41,181 bases of DNA. Source: Gammaproteobacteria bacterium (GTDB lineage: Bacteria; Pseudomonadota; Gammaproteobacteria; Steroidobacterales; Steroidobacteraceae). The notes below the pieces were generated by a model. The model was given only the letters and a program-made list of their open reading frames with translations. It was not told the DNA's origin and did not search any database. The position numbers and the translations under genes were made by a program. Of this stretch, positions 24,584-34,225 are shown piece by piece (positions within the stretch are counted from its first letter, which is position 1; each line of letters opens with the position of its first letter). The stretch lies in the NCBI GenBank assembly GCA_003134045.1, contig PLAH01000150.1:1-41181 (forward strand), in the 5' to 3' direction.

Positions 24584-26743
24584 ATGATGAACATGAGGGA
24601 TTTGGCTGGGCTGAGCGTGTGCCTGGCGTGCGCCGCGGCGTGGCACTCGGCGGCGGCGGAGACATCCCTGGTGCTGTCCCCCATCGTCGTCACGGCGACG
24701 CGCGTCGCCGAGTCGAGCGCCGACCTGCCGACATCGATCGACGTGGTGGATCAGGCCACGATTCGCACGGGACAGCTGCAGGTCAATCTATCGGAATCGT
24801 TGATGACGGTGCCGGGGGTGTCGGCCCAGAATCGGCAGAACTACGCGCAGGATCTGCAGCTCTCGGTGCGCGGTTTCGGTGCGCGATCGAGTTTCGGGGT
24901 TCGCGGCGTGCGCCTGTATTCGGATGGGATACCGGGCACCATGCCGGACGGCCAGGGCCAGTTCTCACAATTCGATCTGGGGTCGGCGGATCGCATCGAA
25001 GTATTGCGCGGCCCGTTTTCAGCGCTGTACGGCAACTCTTCCGGCGGCGTGATTGCCATCTTCACCGAGGACGCGAAGCCCGGCTATTCGATCGCCGGCA
25101 CCACCGAGTACGGTACCTTCGACACCCAGCGCTACGCGCTGAAGACGACTGGCGCCGAGGGCATGGCCAACTATGTCGTCGATGCGTCGCACTTTCAAAC
25201 CGATGGCTATCGCTATCACAGCGAGGCGGAGCGGAATAATTTCAACGCCAAGCTGCGCCTCGATCTGAACGAGGCATCGACGCTGACGCTCATCGGCAAC
25301 GCGATTCAGACACCTTTCGTGCAGGACCCTCTTGGGCTCACCCGCGCGCAGCTCGCGGCCAACCCCGAACAGGCGGGCGTCGGCGCCATCCCCTACAACA
25401 CGCGCAAGGATTTGGCGCAGGAGCAGGCCGGCGTGGTCTACGACGACAAGCTGACCGGCAACGACGATTTCACCAGCACGGTGTACACCGGCCACCGCAC
25501 CACCACCCAATTCCAGGCCATCCCGCAGGCGACGCAACAGAACGCGCCGCTGTATCCCGGCGGCGTGATCGATTTGTCGCGCAATTTCTGGGGCATCGAC
25601 GCACACCTGACCGATCAGCGCAGCATCGCGGGAACGCCGCTGCAGATCACCGGCGGCCTGAGCTACGACGATTTAGAAGAGGCGCGCCGCGGGTTTTTGA
25701 ATTACATCGGTTCGCAGTTGGGCGTCGAAGGCGCGGTACGGCGCAATGAAGCCAATCATGTGTATGACTTCGATCAATATCTGCAGGCGCAATGGGATCC
25801 GCAGGCTCGCTGGCGGTTGATCGCCGGGGTGCGCAACAGCGCCGTCGAGGTGTCGTCGCACAATCATCTGCCCGGAATCTTGGAGCCGGACAGCGGCGTG
25901 CACTACTCTGCCGTGGACCCCGTGGGCGGAGTGACGTTTCGTGCGACCTCCGCGATCGACGTATATGCCTCGTACGGCAAGGGCTTCGAGACGCCGACGT
26001 TGAACGACCTGGCGTACCGCTCGACGGACGGCAGCCTGCCGGGCCTGAATCTCGCCTTGAAACCGGCACACAGCGACAACTACGAGGTGGGGATCAAGGC
26101 CGGCGGCGAGTACCTGCGCGCGACGCTCGCCGGATTCTACATCAAGACCGAGGACGAGTTGGCGGTGCTCGCCAATTCGAACGGTAGAACGGTGGACCAG
26201 AACATCGGCGAGACCACGCGGCATGGAGCGGAATTGGGCGTCGATGCCTTGCTGCCGGGCGGCTTCAGTGCCCGGGTGGCCTACACGTACATCCGAGCCA
26301 TCGTGGCGCAGGCGTATTACACCTGCGTCGGCACGCCCTGCAAGCAGCCGGCGACGGCGGGACCTCTGCCCGCCAATTATCTGCCGGTGGCGGCGGGGAG
26401 TTACCTGCCGGCCGTCCCGATGAACGCGTTGTATGCCGGCGTCACCTGGAAATATGCGCCGTGGGGGTTCTCGAGCACGCTCGAGGCGCAGAGCCGCGCG
26501 CGCATCTACACGGACGATCGCGACTCCGATGCGGCCGCGGGTTATTGGGTGGCCAACGTCAGGGCGGGGTTCGAGCAAGAGTCGGCGCATTGGCGGTTCA
26601 GCGAATTCGCGAGCCTTGATAACCTCGCCAATCGTGACTATGTAGGTTCGGTGATCGTGAACGAGAGCAATTCGCGCTTCTTCGAGGCTGCCCCGGGTCG
26701 GACGGCCTATATTATGTTCAATGCGGCGCTGCGGACGGAGTGA
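24584..26743 (+). CDS. pqqU: TonB-dependent receptor, PqqU (YncD) family
   Basis: A 719-residue outer-membrane receptor very similar to E. coli YncD, now known as PqqU, the receptor that imports pyrroloquinoline quinone (PQQ). Shared segments include SESLMTVPGVSAQNRQNYAQ, DLQLSVRGFGARSSFGVRG, DGIPGTMPDGQGQ, EVLRGPFSALYGNSSGGV, YGKGFETPTLNDLAYRS and the C-terminal DYVGSVIVNESNSRFFE. It has a signal peptide (1-25) and TonB box SPIVVTATR (32-40). I chose ATG 24584, about 7 nt after AGGGTGG; ATGs at 24587 and 24593 are alternatives. It is divergent from the DUF2946 gene. The substrate is inferred from family similarity. Confidence 0.9.
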   Translation: MMNMRDLAGLSVCLACAAAWHSAAAETSLVLSPIVVTATRVAESSADLPTSIDVVDQATIRTGQLQVNLSESLMTVPGVSAQNRQNYAQDLQLSVRGFGARSSFGVRGVRLYSDGIPGTMPDGQGQFSQFDLGSADRIEVLRGPFSALYGNSSGGVIAIFTEDAKPGYSIAGTTEYGTFDTQRYALKTTGAEGMANYVVDASHFQTDGYRYHSEAERNNFNAKLRLDLNEASTLTLIGNAIQTPFVQDPLGLTRAQLAANPEQAGVGAIPYNTRKDLAQEQAGVVYDDKLTGNDDFTSTVYTGHRTTTQFQAIPQATQQNAPLYPGGVIDLSRNFWGIDAHLTDQRSIAGTPLQITGGLSYDDLEEARRGFLNYIGSQLGVEGAVRRNEANHVYDFDQYLQAQWDPQARWRLIAGVRNSAVEVSSHNHLPGILEPDSGVHYSAVDPVGGVTFRATSAIDVYASYGKGFETPTLNDLAYRSTDGSLPGLNLALKPAHSDNYEVGIKAGGEYLRATLAGFYIKTEDELAVLANSNGRTVDQNIGETTRHGAELGVDALLPGGFSARVAYTYIRAIVAQAYYTCVGTPCKQPATAGPLPANYLPVAAGSYLPAVPMNALYAGVTWKYAPWGFSSTLEAQSRARIYTDDRDSDAAAGYWVANVRAGFEQESAHWRFSEFASLDNLANRDYVGSVIVNESNSRFFEAAPGRTAYIMFNAALRTE

Positions 26744-26834
26744 CCGCGGTTTCGATGTTCCTGTGCACCAAATGGCCCGGACTGCGTTGTATGTGTTAGG
26801 TGTTGATGTTTCGAGTTTATGGAGAGTGGCAGTC

Positions 26835-27674
26835 ATGAGCATCCAGGGTGGGCGTTTTGGTCTCGCAGTCGGTGTGTTGGGGGCCTTGCTGGCAGTTGCT
26901 GCACCCGCGTTCGCACAGCATGGCGGGGGTGGCCACGGTGGCGGTGGGGGTGGTCATGGCGGAGGTGGCGGCCATGCGTCCGGCGGAGGCCATGCGGGGG
27001 GCGGTCATTTTGGCGGCTCGGCCGGCGGCCATTACGCGGGCGGCGCTCACTATGGCGGTGGACGCGGCTACGGCGGCGGCGCGGTGGGCCACGGCTATGG
27101 CGGTGGTTTCCACGGGTCGGCCTACGGTGGGCGCGGTGGTTATGGCTATCCGGGCGGCGCATATCGGCATGGGTATTCGACCGGCGCCTACTGGGGCGGC
27201 GGGTACTGGCGGGGCGGGTATTGGCCGCGCGCGTATTACGGACTGGGCTATTCCTGGTTTCTGCCTATTCTGCCGCTGGCCTACGCGACGTATTGGTATG
27301 GCGGTATGCCGTACTACTACGCCAATGACGTATATTACACTTGGAACCCGGCCTACGACGGCTACACGGCCACCGATCCGCCGCCAGTGACGGATTCCTC
27401 CGCAGCGGGTGCGGACGGTTCGGCGTTGCCGCCAACCGACATGTCGGATGGCGGCCCGAGCGCCTCGGACACGGCTCCGGGCCCCGGTGTGGGGCAGCAG
27501 GGTCAAATCTTCATGTACCCGAAGAACGGCCAGAGCGACGAGCAGCAATCCACCGACAAGCGCGAGTGCCAGCAGTGGGCGGCGAGCCAAGCGGGTAACG
27601 GCGCGGCGAACAGCAATGACTATCGTCGCGCGATGATGGCGTGCGTCGAGGGGCGGGGATACAGCGCGAATTAG
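26835..27674 (+). CDS. Secreted Gly/His/Tyr-rich protein
   Basis: A 279-residue protein with a clear signal peptide (MSIQGGRFGL...AVAAPAFA, cleavage near 27). It has a Gly/His low-complexity region (about 28-110, many GGGH and GGHYAGG units), then a Tyr/Trp/Gly region (YWGGGYWRGGYWPRAYY), a short hydrophobic patch (WFLPILPLAYATYWY) and a Ser/Asp/Pro linker. The C-terminal 55 residues are more ordered, FMYPKNGQSDEQQSTDKREC to YRRAMMACVEGRGYSAN, with two cysteines, and resemble the glycine-zipper-type tails of other envelope proteins. GGAGAG lies 8 nt before ATG 26835. Function is unknown; the histidine-rich part could bind metal. A strong terminator follows. Confidence 0.8.
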   Translation: MSIQGGRFGLAVGVLGALLAVAAPAFAQHGGGGHGGGGGGHGGGGGHASGGGHAGGGHFGGSAGGHYAGGAHYGGGRGYGGGAVGHGYGGGFHGSAYGGRGGYGYPGGAYRHGYSTGAYWGGGYWRGGYWPRAYYGLGYSWFLPILPLAYATYWYGGMPYYYANDVYYTWNPAYDGYTATDPPPVTDSSAAGADGSALPPTDMSDGGPSASDTAPGPGVGQQGQIFMYPKNGQSDEQQSTDKRECQQWAASQAGNGAANSNDYRRAMMACVEGRGYSAN

Positions 27675-27701
27675 GGTTGGCGCGCCGTTTTGAATAAGAA
27701 A

Positions 27702-27727
27702 AGCCGCGCCATGCGCGGCTTTTTTTT
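27702..27727 (+). terminator. Rho-independent terminator after the Gly/His-rich protein gene
   Basis: AGCCGCGC (27702-27709), loop CAT, GCGCGGCT (27713-27720), followed by a run of eight T (27720-27727). An A-run precedes the stem, so it may also work from the other strand. It lies 28 bp after the stop and separates this gene from the pilus operon. The remaining gap to 27849 has no clear promoter that I could score. Confidence 0.92.
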
Positions 27728-27849
27728 GCGGCGGCCTCCTTGATTGGCGGGTCACTGGCCCGGGCAGGGAGTGCGACCCTCTTCACAGATCCCGTCTGGA
27801 ATATCCCCTCCGTAAGGTTCGAGCAAGGGTGCACCGTTAACCTTCGCTC

Positions 27850-28434
27850 ATGTGTATTCGCAGTCACAAACGCTTGTCGACGGGTTTCACCCTCTTCGAA
27901 CTCGTGGTGGTCATGTTGATCGTGGCCGTCTTGGCCGCGATTGGCCTGCCGAGTTTCAAATACGTCACGGCCTCCAATCGAATATCCACGGAAATAAACG
28001 CGTTGCTCGCGGACATGCGCTATGCGCGCTCCGAAGCATTGAAGGAAGGTCTGCCCGTGACGGTATGCGCTTCCGCCGATGGACTTACTTGCACCGGCGG
28101 CAGCAGCAGCGTGTGGACTGCAGGCTGGATCGTCTTCTCCGATCCGAGCAGCAGTCAAACCGTGCCCTCGGGCGCAGTACCTCTCCGTGTGCAACCCTCC
28201 TTGACACAGGCATTCAACAGCAGCGATACCTTGACGGCCGACAATGGGTTCTATGCCGAAACGTTCAATCGCGAAGGATTCGGAGCCGCCAACATTGCGA
28301 GGCCAGGCAACACCGTAACGATGGTGTTGCATTCGGTGCCCGCCAATTCTGATTGGACTCGCTGTTTGGCGATCACTACCGTCGGACTTTTGACCGTGCA
28401 GAGAACGACGTCGGGTAACGGTGCCTGCACGTGA
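27850..28434 (+). CDS. Type IV minor pilin, FimT/FimU (GspH) type
   Basis: A 194-residue prepilin, first gene of the minor-pilin operon. The prepilin peptidase site is G12/F13 in TGFTLFELVV, with the conserved glutamate at +5 (E17), followed by a hydrophobic helix and LPSFKYVTASNRI. The segment MRYARSEALKEG and the C-terminal region with cysteines fit the GspH/FimT family. Such minor pilins prime pilus assembly with PilV, PilW, PilX and PilY1. The stop overlaps the pilV start by 4 bp (GTGA). I see no strong ribosome binding site before ATG 27850. Confidence 0.9.
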   Translation: MCIRSHKRLSTGFTLFELVVVMLIVAVLAAIGLPSFKYVTASNRISTEINALLADMRYARSEALKEGLPVTVCASADGLTCTGGSSSVWTAGWIVFSDPSSSQTVPSGAVPLRVQPSLTQAFNSSDTLTADNGFYAETFNREGFGAANIARPGNTVTMVLHSVPANSDWTRCLAITTVGLLTVQRTTSGNGACT

Positions 28435-29015
28435 AGAATTCCGTACGCATTCGAATAGTGAATTGCCCTCGCTCCCGCTCGGCCGGCTTTAGCTTGGTCG
28501 AAGTCATGGTGGCGCTGATCGTCTGCTCCATCGGTTTGCTTGGACTCGCCAAAATGGAATCATTGGCTCTGGCAAGCTCGGACGTCGCGGGAACACGCGC
28601 AATCGCCGCCCTGGAGGCATCGAGCCTTGCGGCTATGATGCATGCTGACCGGGGTTATTGGTCCAGTACCTCGGCGACGCCCCTCGCGACGGTGACCTGG
28701 GTGAACGGCACCGGCGCAAACATCACGGATTCTAACCTTCAGCCCGTCCAGGCCTGCACCGTGGCGGGCGCGAACAGCTGCAATGCCATGCAAATGGCGG
28801 CATACGACGTCCAAAACTGGGCTGCTGCGTTGCAGCCGTTGCTTCCCGGCTACACAGCGGCCATCCAATGCACGCCGACGGTCACGACAGGCCCGGTCAC
28901 CTGCACGATCACCATCACCTGGGTAGAAAACGCGGTGGCCGCCAACTCCGCGCAGGCGCAGACGAGCATGACGAGTCTCGCGGCACCCCGCTACACGTTG
29001 AACGTAGAACCATGA
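28431..29015 (+). CDS. pilV: Type IV pilus modification/minor pilin protein PilV
   Basis: A 194-residue minor prepilin. The cleavage site is G19 in SAGFSLVEVMVALIV, with E at +5, followed by the GLLGLAKMESLAL helix typical of PilV. The GTG start at 28431 overlaps the fimT stop, and its own stop overlaps pilW (ATGA), so translation is coupled in the operon. Four cysteines in the C-terminal half could form disulfides in the periplasm. It acts with the other minor pilins in the priming complex at the pilus tip. Confidence 0.9.
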   Translation: MKNSVRIRIVNCPRSRSAGFSLVEVMVALIVCSIGLLGLAKMESLALASSDVAGTRAIAALEASSLAAMMHADRGYWSSTSATPLATVTWVNGTGANITDSNLQPVQACTVAGANSCNAMQMAAYDVQNWAAALQPLLPGYTAAIQCTPTVTTGPVTCTITITWVENAVAANSAQAQTSMTSLAAPRYTLNVEP

Positions 29016-29809
29016 ACTCAAGCATTCACAGTCATCGCCAATCAGTCGCTGCGCAAAGCGGTTTCACGCTGGTGGAACTGATGATCGCGGTGTTGATTGG
29101 TCTGTTTCTGGTCGGCGGTCTATTGACCTTGACGAGTGCCATGAAGCGCACCGGCGGGATCCAGAATAATCTCACCCAGCTGCACGATAGCGAGCGTACC
29201 GCCATGACGCTTCTCAACGACGTCATTCAATCGGCGGGGTATTTCCCCAATCCGCTGGTCAATACGGCCAGCAGCGAATTTCTGGTCGTGTCGCCTTTCA
29301 CCGCCATAGGGCAGACGGTCATCGGTGCCGATGGCGGTACGGCATCGGCCCCTCTCGATAAAGTGAGCGTTCGGTATGTGACGGCGGGTACAGTCAACGG
29401 CGATCAGACGATCAACTGCCTGGGCGCGTCCAGCCCCACTGCCACGGCGTGGACCAACACGTTCCTGGTGGACGGCACCGGTAATTTTCAGTGCATTCTG
29501 ACGACCGGCACAGCCGCGCCTGCCGCGGCGGTTACGCTCGTCAGCGGCGTGAAGTACATGTCGGTCGTGTACGGCGTGCAGACCAACACGGGCTCCGGGA
29601 CTTCGTCGGCCGACACGTATCTCACCGCGACGCAGATCAACGCGACTCCTTCTTACTGGGCCAATGTCATTTCCGTGCAGATCCAATTGTTCTTCGTCAA
29701 TCCGTTGTACGGCACCCTGCCGGGCCAGAGTACCGCAACGACGATACCGCAGACCATATCGGTAACCCGGACCATCGCCATCATGAACAAGGTGGGAGTC
29801 AACACGTGA
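29012..29809 (+). CDS. pilW: Type IV minor pilin PilW
   Basis: A 265-residue prepilin. The cleavage site is G17 in QSGFTLVELMIAVLIG, with the helix running into LLTLTSAMKR, then NNLTQLHDSERTAMTLLNDVIQSAGYFP, a PilW signature. The C-terminal region has QLFFVNP and TRTIAIMNK. The ATG overlaps the pilV stop, and the stop overlaps the pilX GTG. Length and order match the fimT-pilV-pilW-pilX-pilY1-pilE arrangement known from gammaproteobacteria. Confidence 0.9.
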   Translation: MNSSIHSHRQSVAAQSGFTLVELMIAVLIGLFLVGGLLTLTSAMKRTGGIQNNLTQLHDSERTAMTLLNDVIQSAGYFPNPLVNTASSEFLVVSPFTAIGQTVIGADGGTASAPLDKVSVRYVTAGTVNGDQTINCLGASSPTATAWTNTFLVDGTGNFQCILTTGTAAPAAAVTLVSGVKYMSVVYGVQTNTGSGTSSADTYLTATQINATPSYWANVISVQIQLFFVNPLYGTLPGQSTATTIPQTISVTRTIAIMNKVGVNT

Positions 29810-30408
29810 GGATTTCTCCGCGCTTTGGCTCGCATCAGAGCGGTATGGTGCTGGTGACCAGCATTCTGTTGCTCGTGGTCGTGACCGTGTTGGCGATCGG
29901 CATGTTCCATAGTTTCGGCCTCGATGAGAAAATCGCGGGCAATACGCGCGAAAAGCAGCGCGCCCTGCAGGCTGCGGTCAGCGCTCAACAATATGCCGAA
30001 TGGTGGCTGGCGACCGGAAATGCCACGGGCAATATCACATGCACCACCCTCATCACTGCGAGCATCACCAGCGGGCAGACCTGTCTGAACACGCTGCCCA
30101 ACCTCGTCGGCGCCGGGAACGTTGCAAACGTGCCGTGGAAGAACGGTTCTAATAATCAGGTTGGCGTCACCTATCAAGTTCCCGGAATGGTCGTAGCGCA
30201 GAATGCAAACGTCACTGCGGGTACCTATTACAACTACCCGGTCTTCTACATTTCTTATCTGGGCGTCGGACCTGCGCCGTCCGGCGTCGGCACAGGCAAT
30301 GTGTATCAAATCGATGCCGTGGGTTACGGCGGGAGCCCGAGCACCGCGGCCGTGGTCGAGAGTACGTTTATCGTTCAAACAGTCGACATCCCATTGGATA
30401 ACCCCTAA
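29806..30408 (+). CDS. pilX: Type IV minor pilin PilX
   Basis: A 200-residue protein beginning at GTG 29806, with GGGAG 7 nt upstream. The N-terminal part QSGMVLVTSILLLVVVTVLAIGM looks like PilX: the glycine of the prepilin site (G13) is kept, but the +5 glutamate is replaced (Thr), as is usual for PilX. The KIAGNTREKQRALQAAVSAQQYAEWWL segment is typical of the family. The stop TAA shares its last base with the pilY1 start (TAATG). It probably works as part of the tip complex with PilY1. Confidence 0.88.
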   Translation: MRISPRFGSHQSGMVLVTSILLLVVVTVLAIGMFHSFGLDEKIAGNTREKQRALQAAVSAQQYAEWWLATGNATGNITCTTLITASITSGQTCLNTLPNLVGAGNVANVPWKNGSNNQVGVTYQVPGMVVAQNANVTAGTYYNYPVFYISYLGVGPAPSGVGTGNVYQIDAVGYGGSPSTAAVVESTFIVQTVDIPLDNP

Positions 30409-33400
30409 TGAACAAGATCCTCAACGGAATGATGCTGACATGCGCGTTCCTCGTGCTCGGACCCTTGGGTGCTCGCGCCCAAACCAGTTATACCGAGAAC
30501 TTTACGGGGGCCAACACCATCAACAATTGGTACTACTTCAAAGGCGCGTGCCTTACCGCGGGGACCACGTCGGCGACGGTCAACAATATCCCGGGCTCGT
30601 CGACGGCCGTCCCAGGTCTCATTCCGTCCTGCGCATCGATGGCCACCGGATCCTACTATTACAATACGGGTAATAGGGCGGGCCAGGCCCTCGTCGGAGG
30701 AACGAGCGGCACCATTCCAGGCACCGATCCCACCAAAGGCGGCGCGCTGCGCTTCACGAACGTGCCGGCGGGACAACAATCCGGCGCCATCCTGTCGAAC
30801 TTCTCGTTTCCGGTGAGTACGCAGGGGCTCCAAGTCACGTTTACCACGGAAACCTATGAAGGCGATGGTGGCGGCGGGGACGGCGCTGACGGCATCAGTT
30901 TTTTCTTGCAGGATGCTACGCAGAATCCCGACCTTGGCGCGACCGGCGGCAGCCTCGCCTACGGCTGTACGAACGAGACGGGCAACTACGATTCTCAAGT
31001 CCGGGTAAATGGCCTGCCTCGCGGTTACGACGGCTTGACCGGCGCGTATATCGGTATCGGCATCGACGAGTACGGCAATTTCATGAATCCCGGCGACAAC
31101 ACGTCGACCGGCGCCAACACCTTGAATGGCGGCACGGCATTTCAGGGAAATCGCGTGGGTTTGCGCGGCTCGGGCAATACCTCGTGGACGTGGCTCAGCA
31201 CGAACTATTCGAGTTATTACTCCCCCGGGCTGACCAGCACGTATTCGTCTGCGTATAGCAATAGTGCGGCGTCGGAGGCGGTACGGCAAACGTGCATCAA
31301 TGGCTACGTAATGCAGTACAATTCCTCAGCGGGAACATTCAGCAAGACGAGCACCAAGCTCAACAACTACGCGGCACTGGGATACTCGAACTTGTCCGGC
31401 GTTCAGATTGCGAATGAGTCTGCAATCTACCGCGGCAATGGGTCGAGCGGACAACTCACCAGCCAATATGGCGTGCCGATCACCAGAAACTTGAAGATCA
31501 CTCCGCAAGGCTTATTGACTCTCTCGTACAGTTATAACGGCGGCGCATCCATCCCGGTGGTCACGGGCCAGAACATTACCACCAGCAACGGCAACCTGCC
31601 CACCAATGTGCGTTTCGGATTTGCCGGTTCGGATGGCGGTTCGACCAATATTCATGAGGTCATGTGTTTCCAAGCCAGTCCGCAGACTTCAGCGTCGAGT
31701 TCCGCATCGGGCAACCAGAAGCAATCTCAACCGGTCGTGCAGGGCAGCCAGGTATATTTCGCTTACTACGATCCAACCAATTGGTCGGGGTCGGTGACGT
31801 CGGAATCTTTGCTGCTCGATGTCAATAACAATGCTTACTTGAGCCCGACGGCGAATTGGGACGCCTCCTGTGTGTTGACCGGCGTGGGTCCCGCGCCTGC
31901 GAGCTGTGCAAGCACGGGCGTGGTCGGGCCGATCACGGCTGCCAGCCCGACCAACCCGGCGAGTTCGGGCGCGACGGCGCGTGTCATGCTCACTTGGAAC
32001 GGATCGACCGGAATACCGTTCGAATGGGGTACCACACCGGACCCTGCACTATTACCCCTCGACAGCGGCGATTCGACCGTTAAGAACTATCGTCTCAAAT
32101 ATCTGCGCGGCGATCGCACCAACGAACAAAATTCTTCCGGCACTGGCGCACTCACCGCGACGGGATATCGAGATCGTGCCAGCGTACTGGGCGACGTCAT
32201 CGATTCGAGCCCGACCTGGGTTGGACCGCCGTCAACGGGGTACCCGAATGTCTGGGCCGACCAATACAACGGCGGCACCATGCCCGAAAATTCTGGTCAG
32301 ACGTACGCAGCCTTCGTCACGCAAGAGCAGACTCGGATCAACGTGGTTTACGCCGGTTCGAACGATGGATTTCTGCATGGCTTTCGTTCGGGTTACTACA
32401 ATACAAGCGGCGCTTATGTCGGTACCGGTACCGGTACGAGTTTCGTAGGCACGGAGAATGATGGCCAAGAGATGCTGGCGTACATGCCGGGCCTGGTGCT
32501 CAACAACATTCAAACCGCTTCTCTGGTGGGCGGTGTTATGACCCCCAATTCGGCGAGCAATTATTCCGACCCGCAATATGGGCATCATTTTGATGTCGAC
32601 GCGACGCCGGGAACAGGCGATGTGTTTTATGGCGGTGCATGGCATACGTTGTTGGTCGGCGGGCTTGGCGCGGGCGGAGCGGGGGTGTTCGCTCTCAACA
32701 TAACCTATCCGGCGGTGCCCGCTATTGCGGTCAGCCCGGCTAACGCCACGGACCCGACGTTCAGCGAAGGCAATGCATCGAGCATCGTGATCGGCGATTG
32801 GAGCACGACCACCAACGCGTCGGGCACAACGACGTCGACGTTGGCGTGCGTAGGTGTGACCTCGAACGCCTCCACTACATCGCCGGCGAGCTGTGGATTG
32901 AATCTTGGCAGCACGTTTGGAACACCGCAGATACGCCGCTTTCATAATGGTCAGTGGGGAGCCGTCTTCGGCAATGGCTTCGGCAGCTCGACCGGCGATG
33001 GGGGCATCTATGTCATGCTGCTGAACACGACTACAGGTGCGCCCACGTTCTATTATTTGAGCACCGGCACGTCCACGAAGAGCAACGGCATCGCCTATGT
33101 ATCCACGGCCGACCTCGACGGCGATCACATCACCGACTATGTTTATGCCGGGGATCTGCTCGGCAACATCTGGCGTTTCGATCTGACGAACGCCTCTCCG
33201 GCCCTGTGGGGCGTCACATCGATTCCTGTGTATACCACGGCCAGCGGCCAACCGATTACCAGCAAGCTGTCGATCTCCTCGATCGTGGCTGCCCCGAACC
33301 GGCGCGTCCTGGTCGAGTTTGGCACCGGGCGACAATTTCCATTGACCAATACATCGGCGATGACCTACTCGACTACGCCGCAATCTCTTTATGGGATCTG

Positions 33401-34208
33401 GGATTGGAATCTGGCCGGGTGGAATGCCAGGTCGTCCATTCAATACTCCGCCCTTCCCTTCAACGGGACGGCGGCGCCCACAACCGGACTTACGGCGGGC
33501 AGCCTTACACCGACCAACTTGCAAGCCCAGAGCGCGCAAATAGTGACCGTGGCCGGCGTCGACTATCGAACTGTCACGAACAACACCATATGCTGGGCCG
33601 GTACGACGGGCTGTTCGGGTACTCCGCAGTACGGGTGGTACTTGCCGTTGACGTTCGGGTATGCCAATGGAACCGATCCGAATCAGTTGTCCACCGGCAC
33701 GAACTCCGCGAATCCAACAGTCTACGAGCAGGTGATCTACAACCCTGTGCTCGTCGGCGATACCTTCGTCGTCAATACCGCGATACCCGGGGCTATTTCC
33801 GCGACGATGTGCTTCGCGGCAACAGCAGGTGGCTATACGTTGGCGATCAATCCTGCAACCGGCGGATCCTACACGAAACCCGTCTTCCCGCCGGCGATCG
33901 GAACGCAGACGATCACGACGATCTCGAGCGGCGCATCGAGTACGATCTCCACATCGACCGGCAGCGCATCATCGCTGACAATCAGCGGCATCGGCGCCAG
34001 CGGTACCGGTACCCCGTTCGCCGTCACGACCGGCGGCGTTGGAGCGCAGAACGGCAATCTGGGCGGCGGCAGTAATAACCCGCCTTGTACGCCAGGCTCG
34101 AAGACCTTTTTCGTCACCCAGACCGTCGGCGGCACGCCGACAACGCTGACACCGAACTTGCAATGCAATATTGCGAGTGCCCGTGAAACGTGGATACAAC
34201 GGCGGTAG
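30408..34208 (+). CDS. pilY1: PilY1-type pilus tip adhesin with legume-lectin-like N-terminal region
   Basis: A 1266-residue exported protein (signal peptide 1-24, ARA/Q). The C-terminal half (about 445-1060) is a PilY1 beta-propeller: VYFAYYDPTNWSGSV, VLGDVIDSSPTWVGPP, NVVYAGSNDGFLHGF, WHTLLVGGLGAGGAGVFALN, and the calcium loop D902-x-D904-x-D906-x3-D910 followed by YVYAGDLLGNIWRFDL. The N-terminal region (about 26-425) has no von Willebrand A motif. It shows an L-type lectin-like pattern: LQVTFTTETY, GADGISFFLQDA (159-170), GSLAYG (181-186), GAYIGIGIDEYGNF (212-225) and NLPTNVRFGFAGSDGG (396-411). PilY1 sits at the pilus tip, promotes fibre extension and mediates adhesion. The lectin assignment is by pattern only. 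Confidence 0.9.
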   Translation: MNKILNGMMLTCAFLVLGPLGARAQTSYTENFTGANTINNWYYFKGACLTAGTTSATVNNIPGSSTAVPGLIPSCASMATGSYYYNTGNRAGQALVGGTSGTIPGTDPTKGGALRFTNVPAGQQSGAILSNFSFPVSTQGLQVTFTTETYEGDGGGGDGADGISFFLQDATQNPDLGATGGSLAYGCTNETGNYDSQVRVNGLPRGYDGLTGAYIGIGIDEYGNFMNPGDNTSTGANTLNGGTAFQGNRVGLRGSGNTSWTWLSTNYSSYYSPGLTSTYSSAYSNSAASEAVRQTCINGYVMQYNSSAGTFSKTSTKLNNYAALGYSNLSGVQIANESAIYRGNGSSGQLTSQYGVPITRNLKITPQGLLTLSYSYNGGASIPVVTGQNITTSNGNLPTNVRFGFAGSDGGSTNIHEVMCFQASPQTSASSSASGNQKQSQPVVQGSQVYFAYYDPTNWSGSVTSESLLLDVNNNAYLSPTANWDASCVLTGVGPAPASCASTGVVGPITAASPTNPASSGATARVMLTWNGSTGIPFEWGTTPDPALLPLDSGDSTVKNYRLKYLRGDRTNEQNSSGTGALTATGYRDRASVLGDVIDSSPTWVGPPSTGYPNVWADQYNGGTMPENSGQTYAAFVTQEQTRINVVYAGSNDGFLHGFRSGYYNTSGAYVGTGTGTSFVGTENDGQEMLAYMPGLVLNNIQTASLVGGVMTPNSASNYSDPQYGHHFDVDATPGTGDVFYGGAWHTLLVGGLGAGGAGVFALNITYPAVPAIAVSPANATDPTFSEGNASSIVIGDWSTTTNASGTTTSTLACVGVTSNASTTSPASCGLNLGSTFGTPQIRRFHNGQWGAVFGNGFGSSTGDGGIYVMLLNTTTGAPTFYYLSTGTSTKSNGIAYVSTADLDGDHITDYVYAGDLLGNIWRFDLTNASPALWGVTSIPVYTTASGQPITSKLSISSIVAAPNRRVLVEFGTGRQFPLTNTSAMTYSTTPQSLYGIWDWNLAGWNARSSIQYSALPFNGTAAPTTGLTAGSLTPTNLQAQSAQIVTVAGVDYRTVTNNTICWAGTTGCSGTPQYGWYLPLTFGYANGTDPNQLSTGTNSANPTVYEQVIYNPVLVGDTFVVNTAIPGAISATMCFAATAGGYTLAINPATGGSYTKPVFPPAIGTQTITTISSGASSTISTSTGSASSLTISGIGASGTGTPFAVTTGGVGAQNGNLGGGSNNPPCTPGSKTFFVTQTVGGTPTTLTPNLQCNIASARETWIQRR

Positions 34209-34225
34209 CGCCGAAGGCGAATGGC

